Assembly: GCA_905206805.1 (NCBI GenBank)
Contig: CAJLIR010000035.1
Coordinates: forward strand, 1 to 5,486
Reading direction: 5' to 3'
Source: an uncultured Caryophanales bacterium
GTDB taxonomy: Bacteria; Bacillota_I; Bacilli_A; RF39; UBA660
DNA length: 5,486 nt
Each line of letters starts with the position of its first letter. Position 1 is the stretch's first letter. Below the pieces are notes generated by a model, which saw nothing but the letters and a program-made list of their open reading frames with translations, made no database searches and had not been told where the DNA came from. Both the position numbers and the translations under genes were made by a program. Of this stretch, positions 1 through 5,339 are shown in pieces.

Positions 1-3
1 ATT

Positions 4-20
4 TGTCGAATATTGTCAAA
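4..20 (+). promoter_or_regulatory. Two tandem 0A-box-like heptamers (possible Spo0A site)
   Basis: TGTCGAA at 4-10 is an exact match to the Spo0A box core known from Bacillus and Clostridium. TGTCAAA at 14-20 differs by one base. They start 10 bp apart, one helical turn, and lie just upstream of the -35 box at 31-36. Such short motifs occur by chance in AT-rich DNA, and sporulation in this host is only suggested by the CwlJ/SleB-type gene, so this is tentative. Confidence 0.22.
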
Positions 21-30
21 AAATTACATA

Positions 31-58
31 TTGAAAATGAAATAATTAGTGTTATAAT
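31..58 (+). promoter_or_regulatory. Sigma-A-type promoter with extended -10 for the leader and winged-helix gene
   Basis: The -35 box is TTGAAA (31-36) and the -10 box is TATAAT (53-58), with a 16-bp spacer and a TGn extension at 50-52. Transcription would start near 65, giving a leader of about 285 bases before the ATG at 349. No other equally good promoter is seen before the gene. Confidence 0.65.
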
Positions 59-62
59 TATG

Positions 63-86
63 ATAGTCATACGAGAATGTGACTAT
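63..86 (+). promoter_or_regulatory. Inverted repeat at the expected transcription start (operator or 5' hairpin)
   Basis: ATAGTCA (63-69) and TGACTAT (80-86) are perfect 7-bp inverted arms. A wobble and an A-T pair inside could extend the stem to 9 pairs around a 6-base loop (72-77). It sits directly after the -10 box. It could be an operator for a dimeric repressor or the first hairpin of the transcript; the sequence does not decide. Confidence 0.45.
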
Positions 87-90
87 TACA

Positions 91-110
91 TATAAATATA
101 TATAAATATA
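91..110 (+). repeat. Tandem 10-bp AT repeat
   Basis: TATAAATATA is present twice in exact tandem (91-100, 101-110) and consists only of A and T. Such tracts can act as melting regions, but no further copies are seen and a replication role is speculative. Confidence 0.4.
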
Positions 111-143
111 AAATAGTAAATATTAAAAAGAAATTAGAAAGCT

Positions 144-174
144 TTATTATACATAAAAGAATAATGTATGATAA
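144..174 (+). other. Second leader hairpin
   Basis: TTATTATACAT (144-154) pairs with ATGTATGATAA (164-174): 11 pairs including one G.U, around a 9-base loop. It lies between the start-site repeat and the large hairpin at 185-266, so the leader would fold as three stems in a row. There is no T run after it. Confidence 0.4.
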
Positions 175-184
175 TTAATCAGTG

Positions 185-269
185 AAGAACTGAATACATA
201 TTAATCCAACAAAAAAGATTGGAAATATTCCCTTATTTTTGTTGTGGACTAATGTGTTCAGTTCTTTTT
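185..269 (+). terminator. Long imperfect hairpin plus T run in the leader (attenuator-like)
   Basis: Bases 185-215 and 236-266 form an imperfect stem of about 28 pairs with a G.U wobble, an A.C mismatch and small bulges. The base of the stem is AAGAACTGAA against TTCAGTTCTT. The inner loop contains another GGAA/TTCC mini-stem (221-231). Five T (265-269) follow on the plus strand only. The position, between a promoter and the winged-helix gene, suggests conditional termination (attenuation) or an antisense-RNA-controlled leader as in plasmid replication genes. A single-strand origin or recombination site is an alternative. The pairing is seen; the function is inferred. No T-box motif is present. 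Confidence 0.5.
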
Positions 270-308
270 ATGTGTTCCTAAAAAAACTGGTAAAGAAAGG
301 AGGATAAT

Positions 309-404
309 ATGGAACTACTAAACTTGATAATCTTATATTGGAGAAATAATGGAAAAAGCGCCATTTATAAGTTTAGTATTACCAGAATCAGTATTAGGAG
401 ATAA
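309..404 (+). CDS. Possible 31-aa leader peptide overlapping the winged-helix gene
   Basis: The best Shine-Dalgarno of the leader, AAAGGAGG at 296-303, lies 5 bases before ATG 309 and not before the ATG of the main gene. The frame runs 31 codons (begins MELLNLIILYW) and stops at 402-404, about 53 bases inside the winged-helix gene in another frame. The peptide has a hydrophobic start and a basic end and resembles no known family to me. Ribosomes on it would cover the weaker GGAG at 340-343 that serves ATG 349, so it may act as a translation-control leader. It may also be chance, because a short overlapping frame has no independent coding evidence. Confidence 0.35.
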   Translation: MELLNLIILYWRNNGKSAIYKFSITRISIRR

Positions 405-876
405 TAGATTAACTTACTTTGAGAGAATATTATTAATAGACATTGTGTCACTATGTAAGAAAAATGGCTATTGTTGGCCTACTAATAGGTATTTTATGAA
501 GAAGTTTGATTGTACCAAACCAACTGTATCAAAAAGTATAAGTAGTTTATCAAAAAATGGATATATTGATATAGAAATTAATAATAGTGAAACAAATAAT
601 TCAAAGAGGATAATTAAATTATCCGAGGTATTAAAGAAAAGAATAACAAGTATTCAAAGAAATGCTAATACTAGTATTCAAAATAATTTTAACCATTATA
701 ATAAATATAATAGAAATAAAAAAGATATATTAGACAAAATCTATTATGTTGATGAATTTGGTATTGAATACTGGCATGGTGAACCTATTGAATCAAAAGA
801 AGCAACTAAAGAAGAACAAGAAGAGATGGAGAAAATGCTAGAAAGTTTTAAAGAAATGGAGGAAGATATAAATTGA
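349..876 (+). CDS. Winged-helix DNA-binding protein, replication-initiator/DnaD-N-like
   Basis: This 175-aa protein carries a winged helix-turn-helix over about residues 18-92, of the kind (HTH_36-like) common in Bacillota phage, plasmid and ICE replication or regulatory proteins. The opening IPLVxPExVL-type phrase is represented here by ISLVLPESVL, followed by the helical FERILLIDIVSL, the YCWPTNRYF turn, a recognition helix with TKPTVSKSISSLSKNGYI (56-73) and a short beta wing. Residues 93-130 are Asn/Lys-rich and probably a linker; 134-175 form an acidic tail. No DnaD C-terminal or helicase-loader domain follows, so it is short for a complete DnaD-like initiator. It probably binds DNA, as initiator or regulator of the element. 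The start ATG 349 has GGAG at 340-343, only 5 bases away. A 9-residue stretch VDEFGIEYW (134-142) resembles the DinD motif in the downstream gene. Confidence 0.75.
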   Translation: MEKAPFISLVLPESVLGDNRLTYFERILLIDIVSLCKKNGYCWPTNRYFMKKFDCTKPTVSKSISSLSKNGYIDIEINNSETNNSKRIIKLSEVLKKRITSIQRNANTSIQNNFNHYNKYNRNKKDILDKIYYVDEFGIEYWHGEPIESKEATKEEQEEMEKMLESFKEMEEDIN

Positions 877-909
877 TAAAGACACTCATAAACTTAAATG
901 AGGTGGCTT

Positions 910-1002
910 ATGTTTAATATAATAGAAACTTTCAAAGATGATTCTCCTAATTTTAATGAACTGGTAATTAAATTTATTATAAGTAAGGTAAATAGTGATT
1001 GA
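910..1002 (+). CDS. Possible small protein of 30 aa upstream of the recombinase
   Basis: ATG 910 follows GAGGTGG (900-906), rather close, and the frame runs 30 codons (begins MFNIIETFKDDS, ends KVNSD) to TGA 1000-1002. It has an amphipathic composition with a hydrophobic core (NELVIKFIISKV) and no membrane-segment length. I do not recognise it. It lies 33 bases after the winged-helix gene and could be cotranscribed with it; a 14-codon TTG frame (873-917) with GGAGG at 858-862 bridges the two and could couple translation. Small proteins beside serine recombinases are sometimes directionality factors, but nothing in the sequence shows that here. It could also be a chance frame. Confidence 0.4.
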   Translation: MFNIIETFKDDSPNFNELVIKFIISKVNSD

Positions 1003-1010
1003 TACAATGT

Positions 1011-1045
1011 GCCAAATTAAATTTGTATGGTATAATTTAATTGGC
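1011..1045 (+). promoter_or_regulatory. Recombinase promoter (extended -10) inside an inverted repeat
   Basis: TATAAT at 1031-1036 is preceded by TGG, an extended -10; no good -35 is seen at the proper distance. AATTAAATT (1015-1023) and AATTTAATT (1034-1042) are perfect 9-bp inverted arms, widened by GCC (1011-1013) and GGC (1043-1045) with one bulged A. The right arm overlaps the -10 box, so a dimeric protein bound here would block transcription. Repressor identity is unknown; the winged-helix protein or the recombinase itself are candidates. Confidence 0.55.
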
Positions 1046-1051
1046 TTTAGT

Positions 1052-1090
1052 TGTTATACAACAAGGAAAGGAGAGTAAGCTTGTATAACA
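1052..1090 (+). promoter_or_regulatory. Inverted repeat enclosing the recombinase ribosome site and start codon
   Basis: TGTTATACAA (1052-1061) and TTGTATAACA (1081-1090) are perfect 10-bp inverted arms. The 19-base loop contains AAAGGAG (1067-1073), and the start codon TTG 1081-1083 is the first triplet of the right arm. In RNA the start codon would be paired, limiting translation. In DNA the repeat could be a recombinase or regulator binding site. The repeat is certain; its role is inferred. Confidence 0.5.
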
Positions 1091-2661
1091 CTTTAAATGT
1101 GATGCCAGATTACTACAAAGCAGGAATTTATATAAGATTATCAGAAGCTGATGAAGGTAAATCTTACGAATCTGAAAGTGAGAGCGTCCTTAATCAAAGA
1201 AATATACTAATGAATTTTATCAAAGAAAAAGGATTTATTTTTGTAGACGAATACGTAGATGATGGATATTCTGGTACTACTTTTGATAGACCGGGATTTC
1301 AAAGATTAATTGAAGATATTAAAGCTAAAAGAATTAATCTTGTAGTAGTAAAAGACTTATCAAGATTAGGTAGAGATCATATTTTAACAGGATATTATGT
1401 TGAAACTTTCTTTCCAGAAAATGGAATAAGATTTATTTCTATGTTGGAAGGATACGATAATGCAATAAATCAAGCAAGTAATGACTCAGCAACATGGTTA
1501 TTTGCTTGTAATGATTATTATAGTAAACAAAATTCTATTAAAATTCGTAATGTTTTAAATGACAAAAGAAGAAATGGCAAATTTATTGGAAGTGCTCCAA
1601 GTTATGGATATTTAAGAGATCCAAATGATAAAGGGCACTTAATACCAGATCCAGAGTATGCATGGGTAGTAAAAAAGATATTTGATATGGCTTATAACGG
1701 AGTAGGACTTTCTGAAATAACTACTTATTTGAACGATAATAATATTAAAACACCTAGTAGTTTGAAGAGAAAGAATCCTAATTCAAAAGCTAAATATAAT
1801 CCTATGTGGACTATTTCTTCTGTTAAAAAGATATTAAAAAATCAAATGTATGTTGGTGATATGGTACAAAGTGTACAAACTAAAGTATCATATAAATCCA
1901 AAAAGAAAAAATCATTACCCAAAAGTAATTGGGATATTGTTAAAAATACCCATGAACCATTAGTAGATAGATTTATATTTGAAAGTGTTCAAAATAATAT
2001 TAAAAGAACTACTAAAACTACTATTACTAAAAGAGAAAAAAGACTATTTGAAAATTTATTATATTGTAAAGAATGTGGTAATACTTTAACAGTTTCTTAT
2101 AGAAAAAATCATGATTATTGGACTATTAATTGCAATAGATATTCAAGAGATCCTAAAAGAAGAATGTGTGAACCTCATTTCAGTCCGTATGAAAAATTAG
2201 AGGAAGCATTGCTAGAAGTTATTAGAAATACTTGTAAAAAGTATTTAAATAAATTAGATGTATCAGAAATATCTAAAAGTATTAATAAAAAAGATAATAG
2301 TGAAGTTAATAACAATATAAACGATTTAAGAAAGCAAGAAAAAGCTTTAATTAGTAAATTAGATATGTTATATCAGGATAAATTTAATGGCATAGTATCT
2401 GAAGAAATGTATTTAAGAATTTCTAGAGAAACAGAAAATTCTCTAGTTAGAATAAGAGAAAAGATTCAAAGTCTACAAGATGCAAAAAATGATAAAAAGG
2501 TTAATAAAAATGATTTAAAAAACTACGAAGATAAAATAAGAGAATTGATTGATATTGATAATCCATCAAGAGAGTTAATTGGTGCTTTAATAGATAAAAT
2601 TATTATAGATAAAGATAGAAACATAGAAATTATCTATAAATTTAGTGTGTTAAATGCTTAG
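1081..2661 (+). CDS. Large serine recombinase (site-specific integrase/excisionase)
   Basis: This 526-aa protein integrates and excises mobile DNA by a serine-linked double-strand exchange. The TTG at 1081 is preferred to the in-frame TTG at 1051 because AAAGGAG (1067-1073) lies 7 bases before it. Domains in order are a resolvase catalytic domain (about 12-145) with YIRLS at 17-21, probable nucleophile Ser35 in SVLNQR, the DDGYSGTTFDRPGF segment (60-73) and VVVKDLSRLGRD (88-99). A recombinase domain follows (about 156-300), including RRNGKFIGSAPSYGYLRDP. A zinc ribbon has Cys329, Cys332, Cys351 and Cys363. After this comes a charged coiled-coil stretch (about 405-475) and a basic/acidic tail ending in KIIIDKDRNIEIIYKF. 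Length and layout match TndX/TnpX-type large serine recombinases of Bacillota elements, and no key residue appears lost. It probably acts at the palindromic junction at 3699-3720. Confidence 0.95.
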   Translation: MYNTLNVMPDYYKAGIYIRLSEADEGKSYESESESVLNQRNILMNFIKEKGFIFVDEYVDDGYSGTTFDRPGFQRLIEDIKAKRINLVVVKDLSRLGRDHILTGYYVETFFPENGIRFISMLEGYDNAINQASNDSATWLFACNDYYSKQNSIKIRNVLNDKRRNGKFIGSAPSYGYLRDPNDKGHLIPDPEYAWVVKKIFDMAYNGVGLSEITTYLNDNNIKTPSSLKRKNPNSKAKYNPMWTISSVKKILKNQMYVGDMVQSVQTKVSYKSKKKKSLPKSNWDIVKNTHEPLVDRFIFESVQNNIKRTTKTTITKREKRLFENLLYCKECGNTLTVSYRKNHDYWTINCNRYSRDPKRRMCEPHFSPYEKLEEALLEVIRNTCKKYLNKLDVSEISKSINKKDNSEVNNNINDLRKQEKALISKLDMLYQDKFNGIVSEEMYLRISRETENSLVRIREKIQSLQDAKNDKKVNKNDLKNYEDKIRELIDIDNPSRELIGALIDKIIIDKDRNIEIIYKFSVLNA

Positions 2662-2663
2662 AA

Positions 2664-2686
2664 CTTTGTCGCAAAATGCGACAAGG
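2664..2686. other. GC-rich hairpin just after the recombinase stop
   Basis: CTTTGTCGC (2664-2672) and GCGACAAGG (2678-2686) form a 9-pair stem (one T.G wobble) around AAAAT. It starts 3 bases after the stop codon and is unusually GC-rich for this region. No T run follows on either strand, so it is a poor intrinsic terminator. It may stabilise the mRNA 3' end or be a protein/recombinase binding site. Confidence 0.5.
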
Positions 2687-2730
2687 TGTACATAAAAAAT
2701 TGATAAACTACTTATACAAGGCAAAAAAAA

Positions 2731-2759
2731 TTGCAGCAAGAACAAATGTTTGGTATAAT
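2731..2759 (+). promoter_or_regulatory. dinD promoter with LexA/DinR SOS box
   Basis: The -35 box TTGCAG (2731-2736) and -10 box TATAAT (2754-2759) are 17 bp apart, with a TGG extension. Within the spacer, AGAACAAATGTTTG (2739-2752) matches the Bacillota LexA (DinR) consensus CGAACRNRYGTTYG at 13 of 14 positions. Bound LexA would sit between the two boxes and repress. This is independent support for damage control of the following gene. The gene's Shine-Dalgarno is AAGGGAGG at 2767-2774. Confidence 0.75.
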
Positions 2760-2783
2760 ATATAGCAAGGGAGGTTAGTTAAA

Positions 2784-3614
2784 ATGAATAATATAGAAGA
2801 ATATACTGAAAAAACTTTTGAAAGCATAAAACATATTGATGAATATGGAAATGAATTTTGGGAAGCAAGAGAATTAATGCCTTTACTAGAATATAGTAAA
2901 TGGGAGAATTTTCATAAAGTTATAAAACGTGCGATGATTGCTTGTGAAACCAGTAATAACAAAGTTAACGATCATTTTCCTGAATTCAGGAAAACGATAG
3001 CAATGCCTAAAGGTGCATCAAAGACAGTAACAGATTACAAATTATCAAGATATGCATGTTATCTAATAGTTCAAAACGCAAATCCTAGAAAAAAATCAGT
3101 AGCACTTGGTCAAACATATTTTGCAATACAAACAAGAAAGCAAGAAATTACTGAATTAGAATATTCAAAGTTATCAGAAGATGAAAAGAGATTATATACT
3201 AGGATTCTTGTTAATAACAAAAATAAATATTTATTTAAAACTGCTAGGGAAGCAGGTGTAGAAAATTTTGGCAAATTTAATAATTATGGATATAAAGGAC
3301 TTTATAATGGAGAAACAGCTAAACAAATAGCAAAACGTAAAAACATAAAAGAAAACGAAGATATTCTTGATTATATGGGTAGTGAGGAATTAGGTGCAAA
3401 TTTATTCCGTATTACACAAACAGAAGCTAAACTAAAAAAAGATAATATAGATAATGAAGATGATGCTTGTTTAACTCATTATAATGTAGGTAGAACCGTT
3501 AGAAAAGCAATTGAGGAACTTGGTGGTAATATGCCAGAAACTTTACCAACTCCAGAAAAATCTATAAAAGAATTAGAGAAAGACGAATTACAAAAAATTG
3601 GAAGTAATCAATAA
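2784..3614 (+). CDS. dinD: DNA damage-inducible protein D (DinD)
   Basis: The protein has 276 residues, close to the 274 of Escherichia coli DinD. It starts with a Bro-N-like region: DEYGNEFWEARELMPLLEY (19-37) and SKWENFHKVIKRAM, followed by the conserved TDYKLSRYACYLIVQNANP (83-101) and SVALGQTYFAIQTRKQE (105-121). The C-terminal half has the GLYNGETAKQIAKRK block and a polar helical end with VGRTVRKAIEELGG. E. coli DinD is an SOS protein reported to inhibit RecA filament function; whether this homologue does so is inference. ATG 2784 follows a strong Shine-Dalgarno 9 bases away, and an SOS box lies in the promoter. DinD is often carried on mobile elements and might relieve or signal damage-related induction of the element. 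It has its own promoter, separate from the recombinase. Confidence 0.92.
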   Translation: MNNIEEYTEKTFESIKHIDEYGNEFWEARELMPLLEYSKWENFHKVIKRAMIACETSNNKVNDHFPEFRKTIAMPKGASKTVTDYKLSRYACYLIVQNANPRKKSVALGQTYFAIQTRKQEITELEYSKLSEDEKRLYTRILVNNKNKYLFKTAREAGVENFGKFNNYGYKGLYNGETAKQIAKRKNIKENEDILDYMGSEELGANLFRITQTEAKLKKDNIDNEDDACLTHYNVGRTVRKAIEELGGNMPETLPTPEKSIKELEKDELQKIGSNQ

Positions 3615-3648
3615 TTATTAAAACTATTGAAAATAGATGATATATCCC

Positions 3649-3670
3649 ATTTTGGTGTTAACACCAAAAT
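3649..3670. other. Perfect 22-bp palindrome after dinD
   Basis: ATTTTGGTGTT (3649-3659) is followed at once by its exact reverse complement AACACCAAAAT (3660-3670). As RNA it would give a 9-pair stem with a TTAA loop and might stop dinD transcription, but no T run follows on either strand. As DNA it has the perfect twofold symmetry of an operator or recombinase site. It shares the word CACCA/TGGTG with the junction palindrome 29 bp further right. Confidence 0.55.
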
Positions 3671-3698
3671 CGTGAAAAATAAAAAAAGTTACACTTTG

Positions 3699-3720
3699 AC
3701 CATCACCAGGTGGTGATGGT
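3699..3720. other. Candidate attachment-site junction (10+2+10 palindrome)
   Basis: ACCATCACCA (3699-3708) and TGGTGATGGT (3711-3720) are perfect inverted arms around GG (3709-3710). Large serine recombinases cut with a 2-base core between imperfect inverted half-sites, so the geometry fits. Coding similarity to the amidase family begins at about 3709 (codons for GGDGAEV), while a stop codon in the same frame lies at 3697-3699. The right arm would therefore be target DNA and the left arm element DNA. No matching att copy is in the window, so the core is inferred. Confidence 0.45.
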
Positions 3721-4845
3721 GCTGAGGTAGTATATGCCCTTCGAAACACAAGTGAGCTTGCAAATTTAATTTTAGATGAATTAGAAAAATCAGGACAAAA
3801 TATTCGAAAAGCATATCAACGAAGATTACCATCAGATACATCAAAAGATTATTATTTTATTCATCGTAATACGGGAGTAACAGAACCAGTATTAGTTGAA
3901 TACGGATTTTTAGATAGTACTGGTGATGATGTAAATCAGTTAAAAAATGACTATAAAAAATATGCACAAGCAGTAGTTGATGCTGTTTTGGAATATAGGG
4001 ATTTATCCACAACACCATCTAGTGAGTACTATACAGTAAAAAGTGGTGATAGTTTATGGAGTATTGCTAAAAAATATGGTATATCTGTAGATGAACTTAA
4101 GGCTGCTAATAATTTAACAAGCAATGTACTGCAAATAGGCCAAAGACTGAATATTCCAAGTATGTCTGGAATTACAACAAAACCAGAAAATTATATTAAT
4201 TATACAGTAAAATCTGGAGATAGCCTATATAGCATAGCTTCAAAAAATGACTTAACTGTTCAAGAATTAAAAAATTACAACAATTTAAAAAGTAATGTAT
4301 TACAAATAGGCCAAATATTAAAAATCCCAGTTGTTTCAACAGAAGAAGTACCTATTGGAAAATATAGTGAATATGTAGTAAAATCTGGAGATAGTTTATA
4401 TTCGATAGGTAAAAAGTATGGATATACTCCTCAACAATTGATTGATTATAATAACCTAGACAGTACTGTTCTAAGTGTTGGCCAGGTATTGAAAATTCCA
4501 ACTGTATCATCTGATTTAGAACAAACTAATTATATAGAATATACAGTAAAGAGTGGAGATAATTTATATTCAATAGGTAGAAAATATGGAGTAAGTCCAC
4601 AAGAACTCATAAATTATAATAATTTAACAAGTAATTTACTTAGTATTGGTCAAACACTAAAAATTCCAACTTCGTCTAGTGGAACTAATACAACATATAT
4701 AGAATATACGGTAAAAAGTGGAGATAATTTATATTCAATAGGTAGAAAACATGGATATACAGCACAAGAACTTATGAATTACAATAATTTAAAAAGTAAT
4801 TTATTAAGTATTGGTCAAACAATTAGAATACCATTAAGCAAATAA
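3700..4845 (+). pseudogene. N-acetylmuramoyl-L-alanine amidase with five LysM domains, N-terminus missing (disrupted)
   Basis: The open frame follows a stop at 3697-3699 and has no ATG, GTG or TTG until TTG 3988, which has no ribosome site. Similarity starts at GGDGAEVVYALR and continues with GQNIRKAYQRRLPSDTSKDYYFIHR and TEPVLVEYGFLDS, the C-terminal half of a zinc amidase (Amidase_3-type) domain with the probable late catalytic Glu in VEYGF. The N-terminal half, about 100 residues with the first zinc ligands, is absent. Five LysM repeats follow, then SK and the stop. The intact enzyme would cut the MurNAc-L-Ala bond of peptidoglycan, anchored to the wall by LysM. All codons from 3709 to 4845 remain open, so the break seems recent or reversible. 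A LysM-only product from TTG 3988 (285 aa) is possible but unsupported. The missing 5' part may lie beyond the left end of the element. Confidence 0.8.
4027..4833 (+). repeat. Five tandem LysM coding repeats
   Basis: Five 44-residue LysM units start at 4027, 4198, 4369, 4537 and 4702, so their periods are 171, 171, 168 and 165 bp. Each has YTVKSGDxLxSI or a variant (YVVKSGD in unit 3), then the YNNL or ANNL turn and a final IGQxLxIP-type end. Units 4 and 5 are nearly the same (EYTVKSGDNLYSIGRK), which points to recent duplication or conversion at the 3' end. LysM binds GlcNAc in peptidoglycan. The linkers are Thr/Ser-rich and short. Confidence 0.93.
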
Positions 4846-4875
4846 AAACAGTTAAAATAAAATTAACTGTTTTTT
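4844..4875. terminator. Bidirectional intrinsic terminator between convergent genes
   Basis: Twelve pairs form between 4844-4855 (ending ACAGTTAA) and 4863-4874 (starting TTAACTGT), with loop AATAAAA. T runs follow on both strands (TTTTTT at 4870-4875; five A at 4844-4848 read as T on the minus strand). It overlaps the stop codons of the amidase frame (4843-4845) and the hydrolase (4874-4876), serving both. Confidence 0.85.
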
Positions 4876-5299
4876 AATGTAATTCAACACATACTCCACT
4901 AGCTGGTTCATAGAAGCAATGGTTTTTATATTGACCTGCAAAGTCTTGATCCCACCATGAACTTTTACAACTTTCGCCAGTTTTTGGTGCATAAAACCAT
5001 AATGCATTTGTAGCTGGATAATAGTATTCTCCCTTTAGAACTCTATCAGCTAGTTTTTTTTGTTGAGTTGTTGGGTTACTGAAAAATAAAGGACTATCTT
5101 TGCCTGCAAATCCTCCTGGATTTTGATAAATCATGTCTGAAATTGTTCTTATATCCTTAAATGTTAAACAACTTGATATAGTTCTGTTTACTCCAACGTT
5201 ACCAACCATTAACATTCCTAAGTTTCCTTCGCCGATTGCTTCCGCACGCATAAGCCTAGCAAGTAAGTCCCTTTCTTTGGTAGTATAGTTAACAATCAT
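4874..5299 (-). CDS. Cell wall hydrolase of the CwlJ/SleB (Hydrolase_2) family
   Basis: This 141-aa enzyme is almost the length of Bacillus CwlJ (about 142) and, like it, has no signal peptide or peptidoglycan-binding domain. The family core is clear: LLARLMRAEAIGEGNLGM with probable catalytic Glu20, then VGNVGVNRT, PGGFAGK, and the C-terminal NALWFYAP, SCKSSWWDQDFAGQYKNHCFYEP. CwlJ and SleB are spore cortex-lytic enzymes acting during germination; members in non-spore-formers also occur, so the role here is likely wall or cortex turnover, not proven. Three Cys lie near the C-terminus (111, 128, 137). The start ATG is preceded by GAAAGGG (complement of 5308-5314), 8 bases away. I see no convincing promoter of any sigma type upstream. 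It is convergent with the amidase frame and divergent from the tRNA. Confidence 0.93.
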   Translation of the reverse strand: MIVNYTTKERDLLARLMRAEAIGEGNLGMLMVGNVGVNRTISSCLTFKDIRTISDMIYQNPGGFAGKDSPLFFSNPTTQQKKLADRVLKGEYYYPATNALWFYAPKTGESCKSSWWDQDFAGQYKNHCFYEPASGVCVELH

Positions 5300-5339
5300 A
5301 TTAAAATCCCTTTCATATGTTAAAAAATTAAAATTTTTC

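Larger units (their letters stand above)
1..3710. mobile_element. Putative serine-recombinase integrated element (right part; left end outside the window)
   Basis: This stretch contains a winged-helix replication/regulator-like protein, a possible small peptide, a large serine recombinase and an SOS-controlled DinD protein, a typical accessory cargo. It ends exactly where an amidase reading frame begins in mid-domain, inside a 22-bp palindrome with a two-base centre (3709-3710), which is how a large serine recombinase junction would look. No conjugation, capsid or relaxase gene is visible, so its class (ICE, IME, prophage remnant or sporulation-type intervening element) cannot be set. The left boundary is not in the window and no second att copy can be compared. 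The extent is inferred from gene content and the broken target gene, not from matched ends. Confidence 0.45.

Noticed and set aside
91..110. Iterons of a replication origin
   Set aside because: Only two copies of a pure A/T decamer; low complexity makes this expected by chance.
1051..1080. Recombinase start at TTG 1051 (adds 10 residues)
   Set aside because: No Shine-Dalgarno lies before it; AAAGGAG at 1067-1073 is correctly placed for TTG 1081, and the extra residues would be translated from the ribosome site itself.
2664..2686. Intrinsic terminator of the recombinase gene
   Set aside because: The stem is good, but no T run follows on either strand, so it is listed only as a hairpin of unknown role.
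3624..3636. CTATT/AATAG mini-hairpin after dinD as terminator
   Set aside because: Five weak pairs and no T run; not meaningful in AT-rich DNA.
3988..4845. A separate intact LysM protein starting at TTG 3988
   Set aside because: The same frame is open and clearly amidase-like from 3709, and no ribosome site precedes 3988. It is better read as the rest of a truncated amidase.
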